In this document: positions 41,619-48,423 of the stretch, piece after piece
How positions within the stretch are numbered: position 1 is the first letter of the stretch
Layout: every line of letters starts with the position of its first letter
NCBI GenBank assembly: GCA_009840175.1
Contig: VXOI01000059.1
Location: 1 to 48,423 of the forward strand
Direction of reading: 5' to 3'
Length of the DNA stretch: 48,423 nucleotides
Source of the DNA: Chloroflexota bacterium
GTDB taxonomy: Bacteria > Chloroflexota > Dehalococcoidia > Lucifugimonadales > UBA3495
The notes under the pieces: model-generated
Databases searched by the model: none
What the model saw: the letters and a program-made list of their open reading frames with translations, nothing else
Told to the model about the DNA's origin: nothing
Program-made: the position numbers and the translations under genes

Positions 41619-41648
41619 AAAAAAACCCTGGCTCTACTGCTGCCAGGG
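41618..41648 (-). terminator. riboswitch-linked intrinsic terminator
   Basis: On the minus strand CCCTGGC (41648-41642) pairs with GCCAGGG (41632-41626), followed by seven T. It stands between the cobalamin riboswitch and cbiE, so B12 binding probably ends transcription here. Confidence 0.8.
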
Positions 41649-41714
41649 AATGTCAGGTTCAGGGAATGGCGGCTATCGCCACAGGGCTTTTCTGTTCAGC
41701 GCAGAATGTAGAGC

Positions 41715-41855
41715 ACCTCCACCCGGGCAGGTTTCCTGACTTGCGGGCATCCCGATAGGCTCGGCAACCCGTTCACAGTGGCGCAACCGTGGCGGACTTA
41801 CACCGCCTTCCCCTGAAATGCCGAGACCGGCGCACCGGGCGGGCCGTTTCGATTG
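41715..41855 (-). promoter_or_regulatory. cobalamin riboswitch upstream of cbiE-cobN
   Basis: The minus strand reads GGGAAGGCGGTGTAAGTCCG, then GCGCCACTGTGAACGGG, and ends with AAGTCAGGAAACCTGCC, the B12-box arrangement of the cobalamin aptamer. Boundaries are approximate. Confidence 0.9.
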
Positions 41856-41941
41856 TTAAGCGGACGCAGCAGCAGCGTCACGGCGGGCAGTATAGGATGC
41901 GAGGCTGTGGTTGTCAACCGGGTCGCAGACCCCGGTATCAT

Positions 41942-42163
41942 TTACTGACGAGTGAATGAATAGGTAAACAATCCGTCATTCCCGTGAAAGCGGGAATCCA
42001 ACCTCCCGTTACTCCATAGTCCCGCCGTCCCGCGTCTCCCGGCACAGGCAGGCGTGTCAATGACAGTTGAGACGTGGGGCGCCGGGGTTTGGATTCCCGC
42101 TTTCGCGGGAATGACAGAAATTTGGCCCCGGAATGTTTAGTAATTCATTCACGCATCAGTAGA
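41942..42163. mobile_element. about 220-bp palindromic element, copy 2
   Basis: Ends ACTGACGAGTGAATGAAT and ATTCATTCACGCATCAGT. Inner palindromes CATTCCCGTGAAAGCGGGAA (from 41975) and GGATTCCCGCTTTCGCGGGA (from 42090). Its ends match copy 1 (32247-32468) in direction, but the core between the palindromes is reversed. Confidence 0.8.
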
Positions 42164-42264
42164 ATCAGAGGGGCAATCAATTGACACCCGTCTTCATGGG
42201 GCAGGCTCAATCCGGGGGTTTGGATTCCTGGCTGCACGGGAATGGCGGGTTGTTGGCAATAAGG

Positions 42265-42304
42265 GAACGCCCTCACCCTAACCCTCTCCCAGAGGGAGAG
42301 GGAA
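42265..42304 (+). repeat. family-A palindromic repeat
   Basis: GAACGCCCTCACCCTAACCC, then CTCTCCC, loop, GGGAGAGGGA, downstream of the oxidoreductase gene. Confidence 0.8.
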
Positions 42305-42325
42305 CTACTTAAAAGACCCAGCACA

Positions 42326-43288
42326 TCAGGCAACGAAGGGGAGGACTTCCTCGGTGAAGCGCGACATCTGGCGGGGCTGGTCGGGGGAGGCGAAGCGGAC
42401 GATGAAGTAGTCGGCTCCGGCTTCCTGGTAAGCCCGAATGGCGTCTATGCACTTCTGAACGGGGCCGAAGACGCACAACAGGTTCTTGCTGATGACGTCG
42501 TAGGGAATGCTGTAGTACGCCTGCATATACCGGTCGCCTTCGGACAGGGCGTCGTCGCCGTCGTCGTTGAGGTTCACGGAGACATACAGGCATCGGCCGA
42601 TGCTGGCCGGGTCGCGCCCGAACTCCCCGGCGTTCTGCTCGATCCTTTCCCAGCACTGCCGGAACAGCTCCACCGACGGGACGTTGGTTATCCAGGCGTC
42701 GCCGTACTCCGCGACCCGGGACAGCCCGCGCTTGACCCAGTTGCTGGATAGCCAGAGGGGTATGGACGGTTGGACGGGCCGGGGTTCCAGTTCGACGTCT
42801 TCGAGCGGGTAGAACTCGCCGTCGCTGGTGACCGGGTCTCCGGTCCAGAGCGCGCGCATGACTCGGATGCTCTCCTCCATCCGGGCGGCGCGTTCCGTTA
42901 TCGGGACGCCGACGGCGGCGTGTTCGGCGACGAACATCCGGTTGTTGCCCCGGCCCGCGCCGAGGCCCAGGATGGCGCGCCCCCCGGAGATGTTGTCAAT
43001 GGTGGCGGCGGCGTGGGCGAGGTGGACGGGGTGACGCAGGGCGTTGAGCAGGACGGCGGTGCCTATCTTGACGCGGCTGGTGCGGGCAGCGACGGCGGCC
43101 ATGGCGGTCAAGGGTTCCATGCGGGGCTTGGAGGTGATGCTGTCGCCGACCCAGACGGAATCGTAACCGAGCCGCTCGGCGGTCTCGGCCATCTGCCAGG
43201 TCTGCTCCACCCTGGGGCCGCCGGTTCCCGCGTACACCAGCACGCCCCTCGTGGGCAGCAGGATTCCGAAGTTGTCCACCAGTGTCAT
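42326..43288 (-). CDS. LLM-class (F420-type) flavin-dependent oxidoreductase
   Basis: A 320-residue luciferase-like TIM-barrel protein. DNFGILLPTRGVLVY, AETAERLGYDSVWVGDSI, IGTAVLLNALRHPVHLAHAAATIDNISGGRAILGLGAGRGN, MEESIRVMRALWTG and YPLEDVELEPRPVQPSIPLWLS are typical. The ATG at 43288 follows GGAGAGGTGG, and the upstream extension is not conserved. Probably uses F420; substrate unknown. Next upstream on the same strand is a RidA-family gene. Confidence 0.88.
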   Translation of the reverse strand: MTLVDNFGILLPTRGVLVYAGTGGPRVEQTWQMAETAERLGYDSVWVGDSITSKPRMEPLTAMAAVAARTSRVKIGTAVLLNALRHPVHLAHAAATIDNISGGRAILGLGAGRGNNRMFVAEHAAVGVPITERAARMEESIRVMRALWTGDPVTSDGEFYPLEDVELEPRPVQPSIPLWLSSNWVKRGLSRVAEYGDAWITNVPSVELFRQCWERIEQNAGEFGRDPASIGRCLYVSVNLNDDGDDALSEGDRYMQAYYSIPYDVISKNLLCVFGPVQKCIDAIRAYQEAGADYFIVRFASPDQPRQMSRFTEEVLPFVA

Positions 43289-43335
43289 CGCGTCCACCTC
43301 TCCATCGTAGGCTGCCAAGCCGCTGGTGCGGAGGA

Positions 43336-43376
43336 TTCACCCCCACCCCAGCCCTCCCCCTGAGGGGGAGGGAGAA
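43336..43376 (+). repeat. family-A palindromic repeat
   Basis: TTCACCCCCACCCCAGCCC tail and CTCCCCCTGAGGGGGAGGG hairpin. Confidence 0.8.
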
Positions 43377-43388
43377 AGGAAAAGCCGT

Positions 43389-43859
43389 CTAGTCCTCGAC
43401 TTCGACAATCATCTCGATCTCGATGGGCATACCGCCTGGAAGGGTGGCCATGCCTACGGCGGACCTGGCGTGGCGTCCCCGCTCGCCGTAGAGGTTGATG
43501 AGCAGGTCGGACGCGCCGTTGGCGACCAGCGGCGTGTCGCCGAAGTCGGGCGTGGAGTTGACCATGGCCAGCAGCTTGACGATTCTGGTCACCTTGTCGA
43601 GGTCGCCGATGGCCCCCTTGAGGTTGGTGAGCAGGTTAAGCATGGTCTGGCGGGCGCAGTCGTAGCCCTGCTCCACGGTGACATCCCCGCCGAGCTTGCC
43701 GACGTGCAACAACCCGCCGCCGGGCAGGCCCGGGCCAGTGCCCGACAGGTAGACCAGGTTGCCGGTCCGCACAAAGGGGATGATGTTGCCAGCGCCGGGC
43801 GCGCGGGGCGGCGGCAATTCGTATCCCAGTTCCTTCAGCTTGTTCTCAATCTCAGACAT
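43389..43859 (-). CDS. RidA/YjgF-family protein
   Basis: A 156-residue member of the RidA superfamily, which hydrolyses reactive enamine/imine intermediates or has divergent uses. IIPFVRTGNLVYLSGTGPGLPGG, TVEQGYDCARQTMLNLLTNLKGAIGDLDKV and GRHARSAVGMATLPGGMPIEIEMIVEVE match. The conserved Arg before SAVG is present. The RidA fold normally spans about 128 residues; this one has a longer N-terminus. AGGAG precedes the ATG at 43859. Confidence 0.88.
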   Translation of the reverse strand: MSEIENKLKELGYELPPPRAPGAGNIIPFVRTGNLVYLSGTGPGLPGGGLLHVGKLGGDVTVEQGYDCARQTMLNLLTNLKGAIGDLDKVTRIVKLLAMVNSTPDFGDTPLVANGASDLLINLYGERGRHARSAVGMATLPGGMPIEIEMIVEVED

Positions 43860-43974
43860 AATGCAACTCCTGCCAGATTCAATGGCTGGGCGAACCGGAA
43901 GCCCGCCCCGTAACCCAGCCAATTGTAATCGGCCTGCGGGATGTGGCAACCCCGTGAGGGCAGGGGCTTTTGAT

Positions 43975-44041
43975 TATTGTCTGGATCAGGTAGGAGTTAC
44001 GCAGTTGGGCCACTGGATTCCCGCGAAAGCGGGGATGACGG
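43975..44041. repeat. family-F left end plus family-C palindrome
   Basis: TTGTCTGGATCAGG, then TAGGAGTTACGCAGTTG, and GGATTCCCGCGAAAGCGGGG. The first two parts match the left half of the composite at 47788. Confidence 0.7.
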
Positions 44042-44129
44042 GCGCGTGCAATGCTGGTTCAATTGGAATGCGTTTGCCCTGGCCCTGCTTCCTCAGCGGT
44101 TGACAAGGCGCGAGGGCGTTGATAGCATT

Positions 44130-44345
44130 CAGCGAAATTGAGGCCACCCAGTCCGGCGCGCCCTACAAGCGGGCGTGAACAGGGAAAGCGGTGAGAATCC
44201 GCTGCGGAGGCGCCACTGTAACCGGTTAGCCGCCCGCTGATGCCACTGTCCGCTAAGGGATGGGAAGGCGCGGGAGAGGCGATGAGCCGGGAGCCAGGAG
44301 ACCTGCCGGGTTGAGCTGAGCGGTCGCTCTTCGTCCAGGGAGTGC
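44130..44345 (+). promoter_or_regulatory. cobalamin riboswitch upstream of btuC
   Basis: Reads GAACAGGGAAAGCGGTGAGA, then GGCGCCACTGTAACCGG and GAGCCAGGAGACCTGCCGGG, the classic cobalamin aptamer landmarks. A long variable domain sits between them. Boundaries approximate. Confidence 0.95.
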
Positions 44346-44394
44346 TCAGGTCCGGGCCCCGCTTCATCTGCAAGCGTAAGGTCAGCCGGTACAG

Positions 44395-44430
44395 TCCCTG
44401 CCGTTACGAAGGCGGCAGGGATTTTCTGTT
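44395..44430 (+). terminator. riboswitch-linked intrinsic terminator
   Basis: TCCCTGCCG (44395-44403) pairs with CGGCAGGGA (44413-44421), followed by TTTTCTGTT. It precedes, and its 3' arm may cover the AGGGA ribosome site of, the BtuC-type permease gene. Confidence 0.8.
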
Positions 44431-45583
44431 GCATACAGCAAAATCCGGTGCGCCGAACCTGCGTTCCGGCGAAGAAAGGCCATCTATAGACAGGCTGTTA
44501 GTGCGGCTCTACCTGGGCTGGCTCCGGCGAAATCCGGTGTTGAGCGGCTCCCCGGTGCTGCTGAGGCTGGCCGGGGGGGCCATACCGCTGTTTGCGGTGG
44601 GAATCATCCTGGTCATCATCGCCGCCGCCCTTGGCCCCTACACCATCCCCTTTTCCCACACCGCCGACATACTGCTGGCGCAGATCGGGATAGGACAGGC
44701 CGCCGCGCCGGATACCGAACAGGCGATAGTCGCATCCATCCGGCTGCCCCGGATCGCCCTAGCACTGACCGTCGGCGCGGCTCTCGGCGTGGCCGGGGCG
44801 GTGATGCAGGGACTGTTCCGCAACCCGATGGCGGACCCGGGCATCATCGGCGTGTCCACCGGCGGGGCGCTGGGGGCGGTCATAGCCATCGCCACCGGGG
44901 CGCAGGCGGCCTTTGCCCTGGCTCTGCCGGCGATGTCCTTTGCCGGGGCCACCGGCGCGCTGGTGCTAGTGTTCGCCGTGGCCTCCGTGGGCGGGCGGTT
45001 CTCCATGTCAGCGCTGCTGCTGTCGGGCGTGGCGGTGAGCGCCTTCATCGCGGCCATCATTTCCGCCATTATCCTGTTCACCGAGAACCTGGAAGCGCAG
45101 CGGGATATGCTCTTCTGGCTGGCCGGGGGTCTGGACGCTTCGCGGTGGAGCGATGTGCGCCTGTCGCTGCCCTTCGTGCTGTTCGGCGTGGCCGTGGCCG
45201 TTTTCATGGCACGCGACCTGAACCTGCTGATGGTCAGCGACGACGAGGCCCGCTCGCTGGGGGTGCGGGTCAGCCTGACCCGGAACTCGCTGCTGCTGGC
45301 GGCTTCGCTCATCACCGGAACGGCGGTAGCCTTCTCGGGCACCATAGCCTTCGTCGGCCTCATCGTCCCCCACGCGCTGAGGCTGGTGACCGGGGCCGAC
45401 CATCGCGTCCTTGTACCTCTCAGCGCCCTGGGCGGCGGTGTGTTCATGCTGGCCGCCGACACGCTGGCCCGGATGGTCATTTCCCCCGCCGAGGTGAGCG
45501 TGGGGATAATCACCGCCCTGGTGGGCGCTCCCTTCTTCCTGATACTGCTGGCCCGGAACAAGGCGCGGGCCTCGATGCTGTGA
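44429..45583 (+). CDS. btuC: cobalamin/iron-complex ABC importer permease (BtuC/FecCD type)
   Basis: About 384 residues with ten or so membrane segments. Landmarks: AALGPYTIPF, VASIRLPRIALALTVGAALGVAGAVMQGLFRNPMADPGIIGVSTGGALGAV, LLLSGVAVSAFIAAIIS, LFWLAGGLDASRW, AVAFSGTIAFVGLIVPHALRLVTGADHR, GGVFMLAADTLARMV. Start is uncertain. The frame extends into the riboswitch. TTG at 44429 has AGGGA upstream, and GTG at 44501 would give a shorter N-terminus. Controlled by the riboswitch and terminator just upstream; forms a system with the next two genes. Confidence 0.93.
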   Translation: MHTAKSGAPNLRSGEERPSIDRLLVRLYLGWLRRNPVLSGSPVLLRLAGGAIPLFAVGIILVIIAAALGPYTIPFSHTADILLAQIGIGQAAAPDTEQAIVASIRLPRIALALTVGAALGVAGAVMQGLFRNPMADPGIIGVSTGGALGAVIAIATGAQAAFALALPAMSFAGATGALVLVFAVASVGGRFSMSALLLSGVAVSAFIAAIISAIILFTENLEAQRDMLFWLAGGLDASRWSDVRLSLPFVLFGVAVAVFMARDLNLLMVSDDEARSLGVRVSLTRNSLLLAASLITGTAVAFSGTIAFVGLIVPHALRLVTGADHRVLVPLSALGGGVFMLAADTLARMVISPAEVSVGIITALVGAPFFLILLARNKARASML

Positions 45584-45594
45584 ACTCATAATTA

Positions 45595-45664
45595 ACCTGG
45601 ATGGACAGGATGAACAGGATTGGACTTGCCTTCGACTGCGTGAGTCCTATCCTGAGTCAGAGAG
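45595..45664. repeat. degenerate family-F element
   Basis: GGATGGACAGGATGAACAGG, later CGACTGCGTGAGTCC and TATCCTGAGTCAG; a decayed version of the composite at 47788. Confidence 0.6.
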
Positions 45665-45679
45665 GAGAATGAACCAGGA

Positions 45680-46939
45680 ATGACTATAAAGGCGAACCTC
45701 AGATACCTGATTGCAATAGTGGCCATCGTGGCCGTGGCGGCCTTTGCGCTGGCGGCCTGCGGGGGCGCTGCGGAGCCTACGGAGCCGCCCGCCCCTGCCG
45801 CCACCACTGCGCCAACAGCAGCGCCGGAACCCACGGCGATGCCTCAACCCACAGAACCGCCTGCGCCTACGGCTGCCGCCGTGTCGCATCCCACGAGCGC
45901 ACCCGAACCGACGGCCACGGCCCGGCCTGCGCCTACGGCTGCCCCGACCGCTGCGCCGCAGCCCACGAACACCCCGGAGCCGACGGCTACCCCGGCCCCG
46001 ACGGAGGTCCCATATCCTTCCGTTCCCGGCATAGTGGACCCGTCCAACACCGGCTGGCCGAGAGAGGTGGAAACGTCCGAGGGCAAGATTACGCTGGAAG
46101 GGCCGCCGCAGCGCATACTGACCTACTCCCTGGGGCACGACGAGATGGTGCTGGCGCTGGCGCCGCCGGAGCGCATCGCCGCCCTGGGGAAGTTTACCGG
46201 CAATCCTTCCTACTCCAATGTGGCCGAACTGGCGCCCCAATTTCCGGTTTACGAAAAGGGCGCTGAGAATGTGCTGGCTCAAAGCCCCGATATTTTCATA
46301 GTTTCCAAGTCCACCAAGGCGGACATAGTGGAACTGGTGAAAGAGGCCGGGGTTCCCGTAGCCCGCCCCGACCTGGAGGACGCGACGGAAGGCAACATTT
46401 CGCAGATTCTTTTGCTGGGATATATGCTGGGGGCCGAGGAGCGGGCGCTGGAGTTGACGGCGGAAATCCGGCAGCGGCTGGAAGCGGTCGCCAGCCGGGT
46501 GCCGCCCGCGGGCGACCCCTCTCGCCCGGCGGTGATTTCCATTACCCGCTGGAGCGACTCCATCAGCATATCCGGCGGCGGCACCACGGGCAGCGACATC
46601 ATTGAAGCCGCCGGGGGCGTCAACGCCGCCGCCCGCGACGGCATAGACGGGTTCCAGAAGATCAGCGTGGAGTCCATCCTGGCGATGAACCCGGACTTCA
46701 TCCTGATACCCCAGGACGGCGAAGGGGCTGTCAATCTGCGCGACGACCTGATGAACGACCCGGTGCTGGCAACCGTTCCGTCGGTGGTCAACGGGCAGAT
46801 TCACATAGTCCATCCGCCCAACTACATCGTGCTTTCCCACTGGACCGTCCGGGGGGTGGAGCGAACCGCCGAGATACTGTTCCCGGACAGGTTCGCCGAC
46901 GTCACGTTCACCGACTTCGAGCCGTACACGGGGGAGTAA
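45680..46939 (+). CDS. btuF: cobalamin-type ABC importer binding lipoprotein
   Basis: A 419-residue lipoprotein. Signal peptide with lipobox AFALAACGGA (Cys near residue 27). A Pro/Thr/Ala linker of about 85 residues follows. The binding domain starts at GPPQRILTYSLGHDEMVLALAPPERIAALGKF and includes YEKGAENVLAQSPDIFIV, LLLGYMLGAEERALEL and SVESILAMNPDFILIP. It should catch cobalamin outside the membrane and pass it to BtuC. The linker contains four or five near-identical (P/A)EPTA-type runs. Substrate by riboswitch context is B12. Confidence 0.9.
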   Translation: MTIKANLRYLIAIVAIVAVAAFALAACGGAAEPTEPPAPAATTAPTAAPEPTAMPQPTEPPAPTAAAVSHPTSAPEPTATARPAPTAAPTAAPQPTNTPEPTATPAPTEVPYPSVPGIVDPSNTGWPREVETSEGKITLEGPPQRILTYSLGHDEMVLALAPPERIAALGKFTGNPSYSNVAELAPQFPVYEKGAENVLAQSPDIFIVSKSTKADIVELVKEAGVPVARPDLEDATEGNISQILLLGYMLGAEERALELTAEIRQRLEAVASRVPPAGDPSRPAVISITRWSDSISISGGGTTGSDIIEAAGGVNAAARDGIDGFQKISVESILAMNPDFILIPQDGEGAVNLRDDLMNDPVLATVPSVVNGQIHIVHPPNYIVLSHWTVRGVERTAEILFPDRFADVTFTDFEPYTGE

Positions 46940-46944
46940 GGCAA

Positions 46945-47778
46945 GTGGCAGTAGGGATACGCCCTCACCCCAACCCTCTCCCGGAGGGAGAGGGGGTTAC
47001 TGGGATCGCCGCGACTGACGTGTCGGTAAGTCTTGGCGGCAACCCGGTGCTCAGGGGCGTGTCCTTCGAGGCCCGGCCCGGCGAGGTCTCCGGGCTTATC
47101 GGGCCGAACGGGGCCGGCAAGAGCACGCTGCTGCGGAGTCTGGCCGGGTTGATACGCCCGGACTCCGGGGCGGTGCTCCTGGGGGATACTGCGCTGAAGA
47201 GGCTGAACGCGGGCGAGCGGGCGCGGCGGGTCGCCTTCATGCCGCAGCACGACGCGATGCACCCGTTCACCGCGCTGGAGACAGTGCTGATGGGACGCTA
47301 CGCCCACCTGGGCCGGTTCGAGTTGGAAGGCCGGGAGGACCGGCAGATCGCCAGGGAGGCGATGACCCGCACGGACACGGCGCAGTTCGAGGGCCGCCAA
47401 CTGGACCGGCTGTCGGGCGGGGAACGGCAGCGGGTGATATTGGCCCGCGCGCTGGCGCAGCAAGCGGGGGTCATCCTGCTGGATGAGCCGTCGGCGAGCC
47501 TCGACCTGCGGCACCGGCTCTCGATGATGGAGACGCTGCGGGCCGAGGCCGTCAACCGCAACGTGGCGGTGGTGGTGGCGCTGCACGACGTATCGCTGGC
47601 GGGCCGCTACTGCGACCGGCTGACGCTGCTGTCGGACGGGGTCATCGCGGCGGAGGGCGTTCCCGGCGAGGTGCTGACGCCCAGCAACCTGCGGACGGTG
47701 TTCGGCGTGGAGACGACGGTGCAGGTGGACCCGGCAACGGGCAGTCCGCAGGTGTGGCTGATCGGGCCGGCGTGGTGA
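46945..47778 (+). CDS. btuD: cobalamin ABC importer ATPase
   Basis: A 277-residue ABC ATPase. Walker [16 protein letters not shown]-loop region [16 protein letters not shown], signature [16 protein letters not shown], Walker [14 protein letters not shown]-loop [18 protein letters not shown]. The start codon GTG at 46945 is 5 bp past the btuF stop. The N-terminal 16 or so residues ([13 protein letters not shown]) come from a family-A repeat, leaving no other start upstream of the ATPase domain ([12 protein letters not shown]). The domain itself is complete. Confidence 0.93.
   Translation: MAVGIRPHPNPLPEGEGVTGIAATDVSVSLGGNPVLRGVSFEARPGEVSGLIGPNGAGKSTLLRSLAGLIRPDSGAVLLGDTALKRLNAGERARRVAFMPQHDAMHPFTALETVLMGRYAHLGRFELEGREDRQIAREAMTRTDTAQFEGRQLDRLSGGERQRVILARALAQQAGVILLDEPSASLDLRHRLSMMETLRAEAVNRNVAVVVALHDVSLAGRYCDRLTLLSDGVIAAEGVPGEVLTPSNLRTVFGVETTVQVDPATGSPQVWLIGPAW
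46959..46997 (+). repeat. family-A repeat forming the btuD N-terminus
   Basis: ACGCCCTCACCCCAACCC, then CTCTCCCGGAGGGAG; in frame after the GTG start. Confidence 0.85.
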
Positions 47779-47787
47779 TTTTGGACT

Positions 47788-48005
47788 GTCTGAATCAGGA
47801 TTTTCAGGATGGAAGGATTAGCAGGATGAATTTACCCAGTCCTGAACATCCTTTAATCCTGATAGGAGTTACGCAGTTGAAAACATCCGTCCAGCCCTGT
47901 CATTCTGAGCGAAGCGAAGAATCCCTGTCTGCGGAGATAGGACTCTTCGCTTCGCTCAGAGTGACAAAGCAGTCAACTGCGTAACTCCTATCCTGATTCA
48001 GACAA
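47788..48005. repeat. family-F palindrome, intact ends
   Basis: GTCTGAATCAGGATT (47788) and ATCCTGATTCAGAC (ending 48003) are matching ends of one palindrome, split by the element at 47863-47990. Confidence 0.8.
47863..47990. mobile_element. 128-bp MITE nested in a palindrome
   Basis: 18-bp perfect TIRs TAGGAGTTACGCAGTTGA (47863-47880) and complement (47973-47990), flanked by TCCTGA on both sides (47857-47862, 47991-47996). The interior is the CATTCTGAGCGAAGCGAAG palindrome shared with the element at 12347, although the TIRs differ. Confidence 0.8.
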
Positions 48006-48025
48006 TAGATTAGAGGTGGAGTCCT

Positions 48026-48423
48026 ATGACTGCCAATCCCATCACCTTAGCCCAAGCGGTTGAACGGATTCGCCCGGCGGACGCTGACGCGATGGCCCGG
48101 GCGGAGGCCCGGCAGCAGAACCTGACCAAGCCGCCGGGGAGCCTGGGGCGGCTGGAAGAGGTTTCCATCCGGCTGGCGGGCATCTATGGAACGGAACGCC
48201 CGGCCATCGGGGGCAAGGCGGTTATCGTCGCCGCGGGAGACCATGGCGTGGTGGCGCAGGGGGTGACCGGCTATCCGCAGGAGGTCACGGCGCAGATGGT
48301 GCTGAACTTCCTGTCCGGGGGCGCGGCCATCAGCGTGATGTCGCGCCATTTGGGGGTACGGCAGGTTGTGGTGGACGCCGGGGTGGCGGCGGAGATTCCC
48401 GCCTTCGCGGGAATGACGGGGGG
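48026..48423 (+). CDS. cobT: nicotinate-nucleotide--dimethylbenzimidazole phosphoribosyltransferase, partial
   Basis: The first 132 residues of CobT, which makes alpha-ribazole phosphate for the lower ligand of cobalamin. [63 protein letters not shown] and VDAGVAAE identify it. The gene runs off the window. At its end, after AGVAAE, comes [10 protein letters not shown], which is the family-C repeat in frame, so even here a repeat has entered the gene, or the gene has been broken by one; the sequence beyond the edge decides this. Confidence 0.93.
   Translation, partial: MTANPITLAQAVERIRPADADAMARAEARQQNLTKPPGSLGRLEEVSIRLAGIYGTERPAIGGKAVIVAAGDHGVVAQGVTGYPQEVTAQMVLNFLSGGAAISVMSRHLGVRQVVVDAGVAAEIPAFAGMTG
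48390..48416. repeat. family-C repeat inside cobT
   Basis: AGATTCCCGCCTTCGCGGGA then ATGACGG, in frame with cobT at the window end. Confidence 0.75.

Noticed and set aside
44342-44428. N-terminal extension of the BtuC frame
   Set aside because: It lies in the riboswitch expression platform and its terminator, so it is not translated.

Overview
The window looks like a high-GC chromosome segment of a free-living Chloroflexota bacterium, probably Dehalococcoidia/SAR202-like. This is inferred from gene content only: two LLM-class (F420-type) oxidoreductases, CocE/NonD and other alpha/beta hydrolases, a DUF3179 lipoprotein, a DUF2277 protein, NHL-repeat proteins, lipoproteins with long Pro/Thr/Ala linkers, and cobalamin synthesis through a CobN-type cobaltochelatase. 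No rRNA or CRISPR array is present; one tRNA (Gln, CTG anticodon) is.

Layout. 1-5.4 kb is accessory: a small ORF, a VapBC toxin-antitoxin pair with a probably leaderless promoter, a CoiA-like nuclease/zinc-finger protein, a promoter-RNA-terminator cassette, a large serine recombinase, and two small divergent genes, ending at tRNA-Gln. 5.6-11.8 kb holds housekeeping and catabolic genes (hydrolase with a Cys nucleophile, Fur-family regulator, VOC protein, hydratase, a second PIN toxin-antitoxin pair, queA, folD). 11.8-18.3 kb has a repeat-rich gap, a cytoplasmic B12/iron-binding-type protein, CcdA plus a DUF3179 lipoprotein, a polysaccharide deacetylase and a small sensor-like protein. 18.4-20.8 kb is a second accessory patch: PaREP1/HEPN-like protein, small membrane proteins, an HNH protein, a phage-type conserved protein, and directly behind it an exact 5-bp-period array of 14 NGGCN units. 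20.8-33.9 kb is ordinary catabolic/oxidoreductase content. 34-48.4 kb is a cobalamin region: on the minus strand a cobalamin riboswitch with terminator precedes cbiE, cobN, a small unknown gene and a fused ChlI/ChlD-type chelatase; on the plus strand a second cobalamin riboswitch with terminator precedes btuC, btuF, btuD and cobT (cut by the window end).

The other dominant feature is repeats. At least six families of short palindromes are scattered through the window. The commonest (about 40 bp, 17 copies) lies in one orientation in 16 of 17 cases and is found in frame inside queA, the DUF3179 gene, cobN (twice) and at the start of btuD. Other repeats supply the last codons and stop codons of folD, an SDR gene, the DUF2277 gene and cbiE. 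Several copies are nested: small non-autonomous elements with perfect terminal inverted repeats and target duplications carry one palindrome and have landed in another.

All functional calls come from reading motifs in translated sequence; no database search was run.
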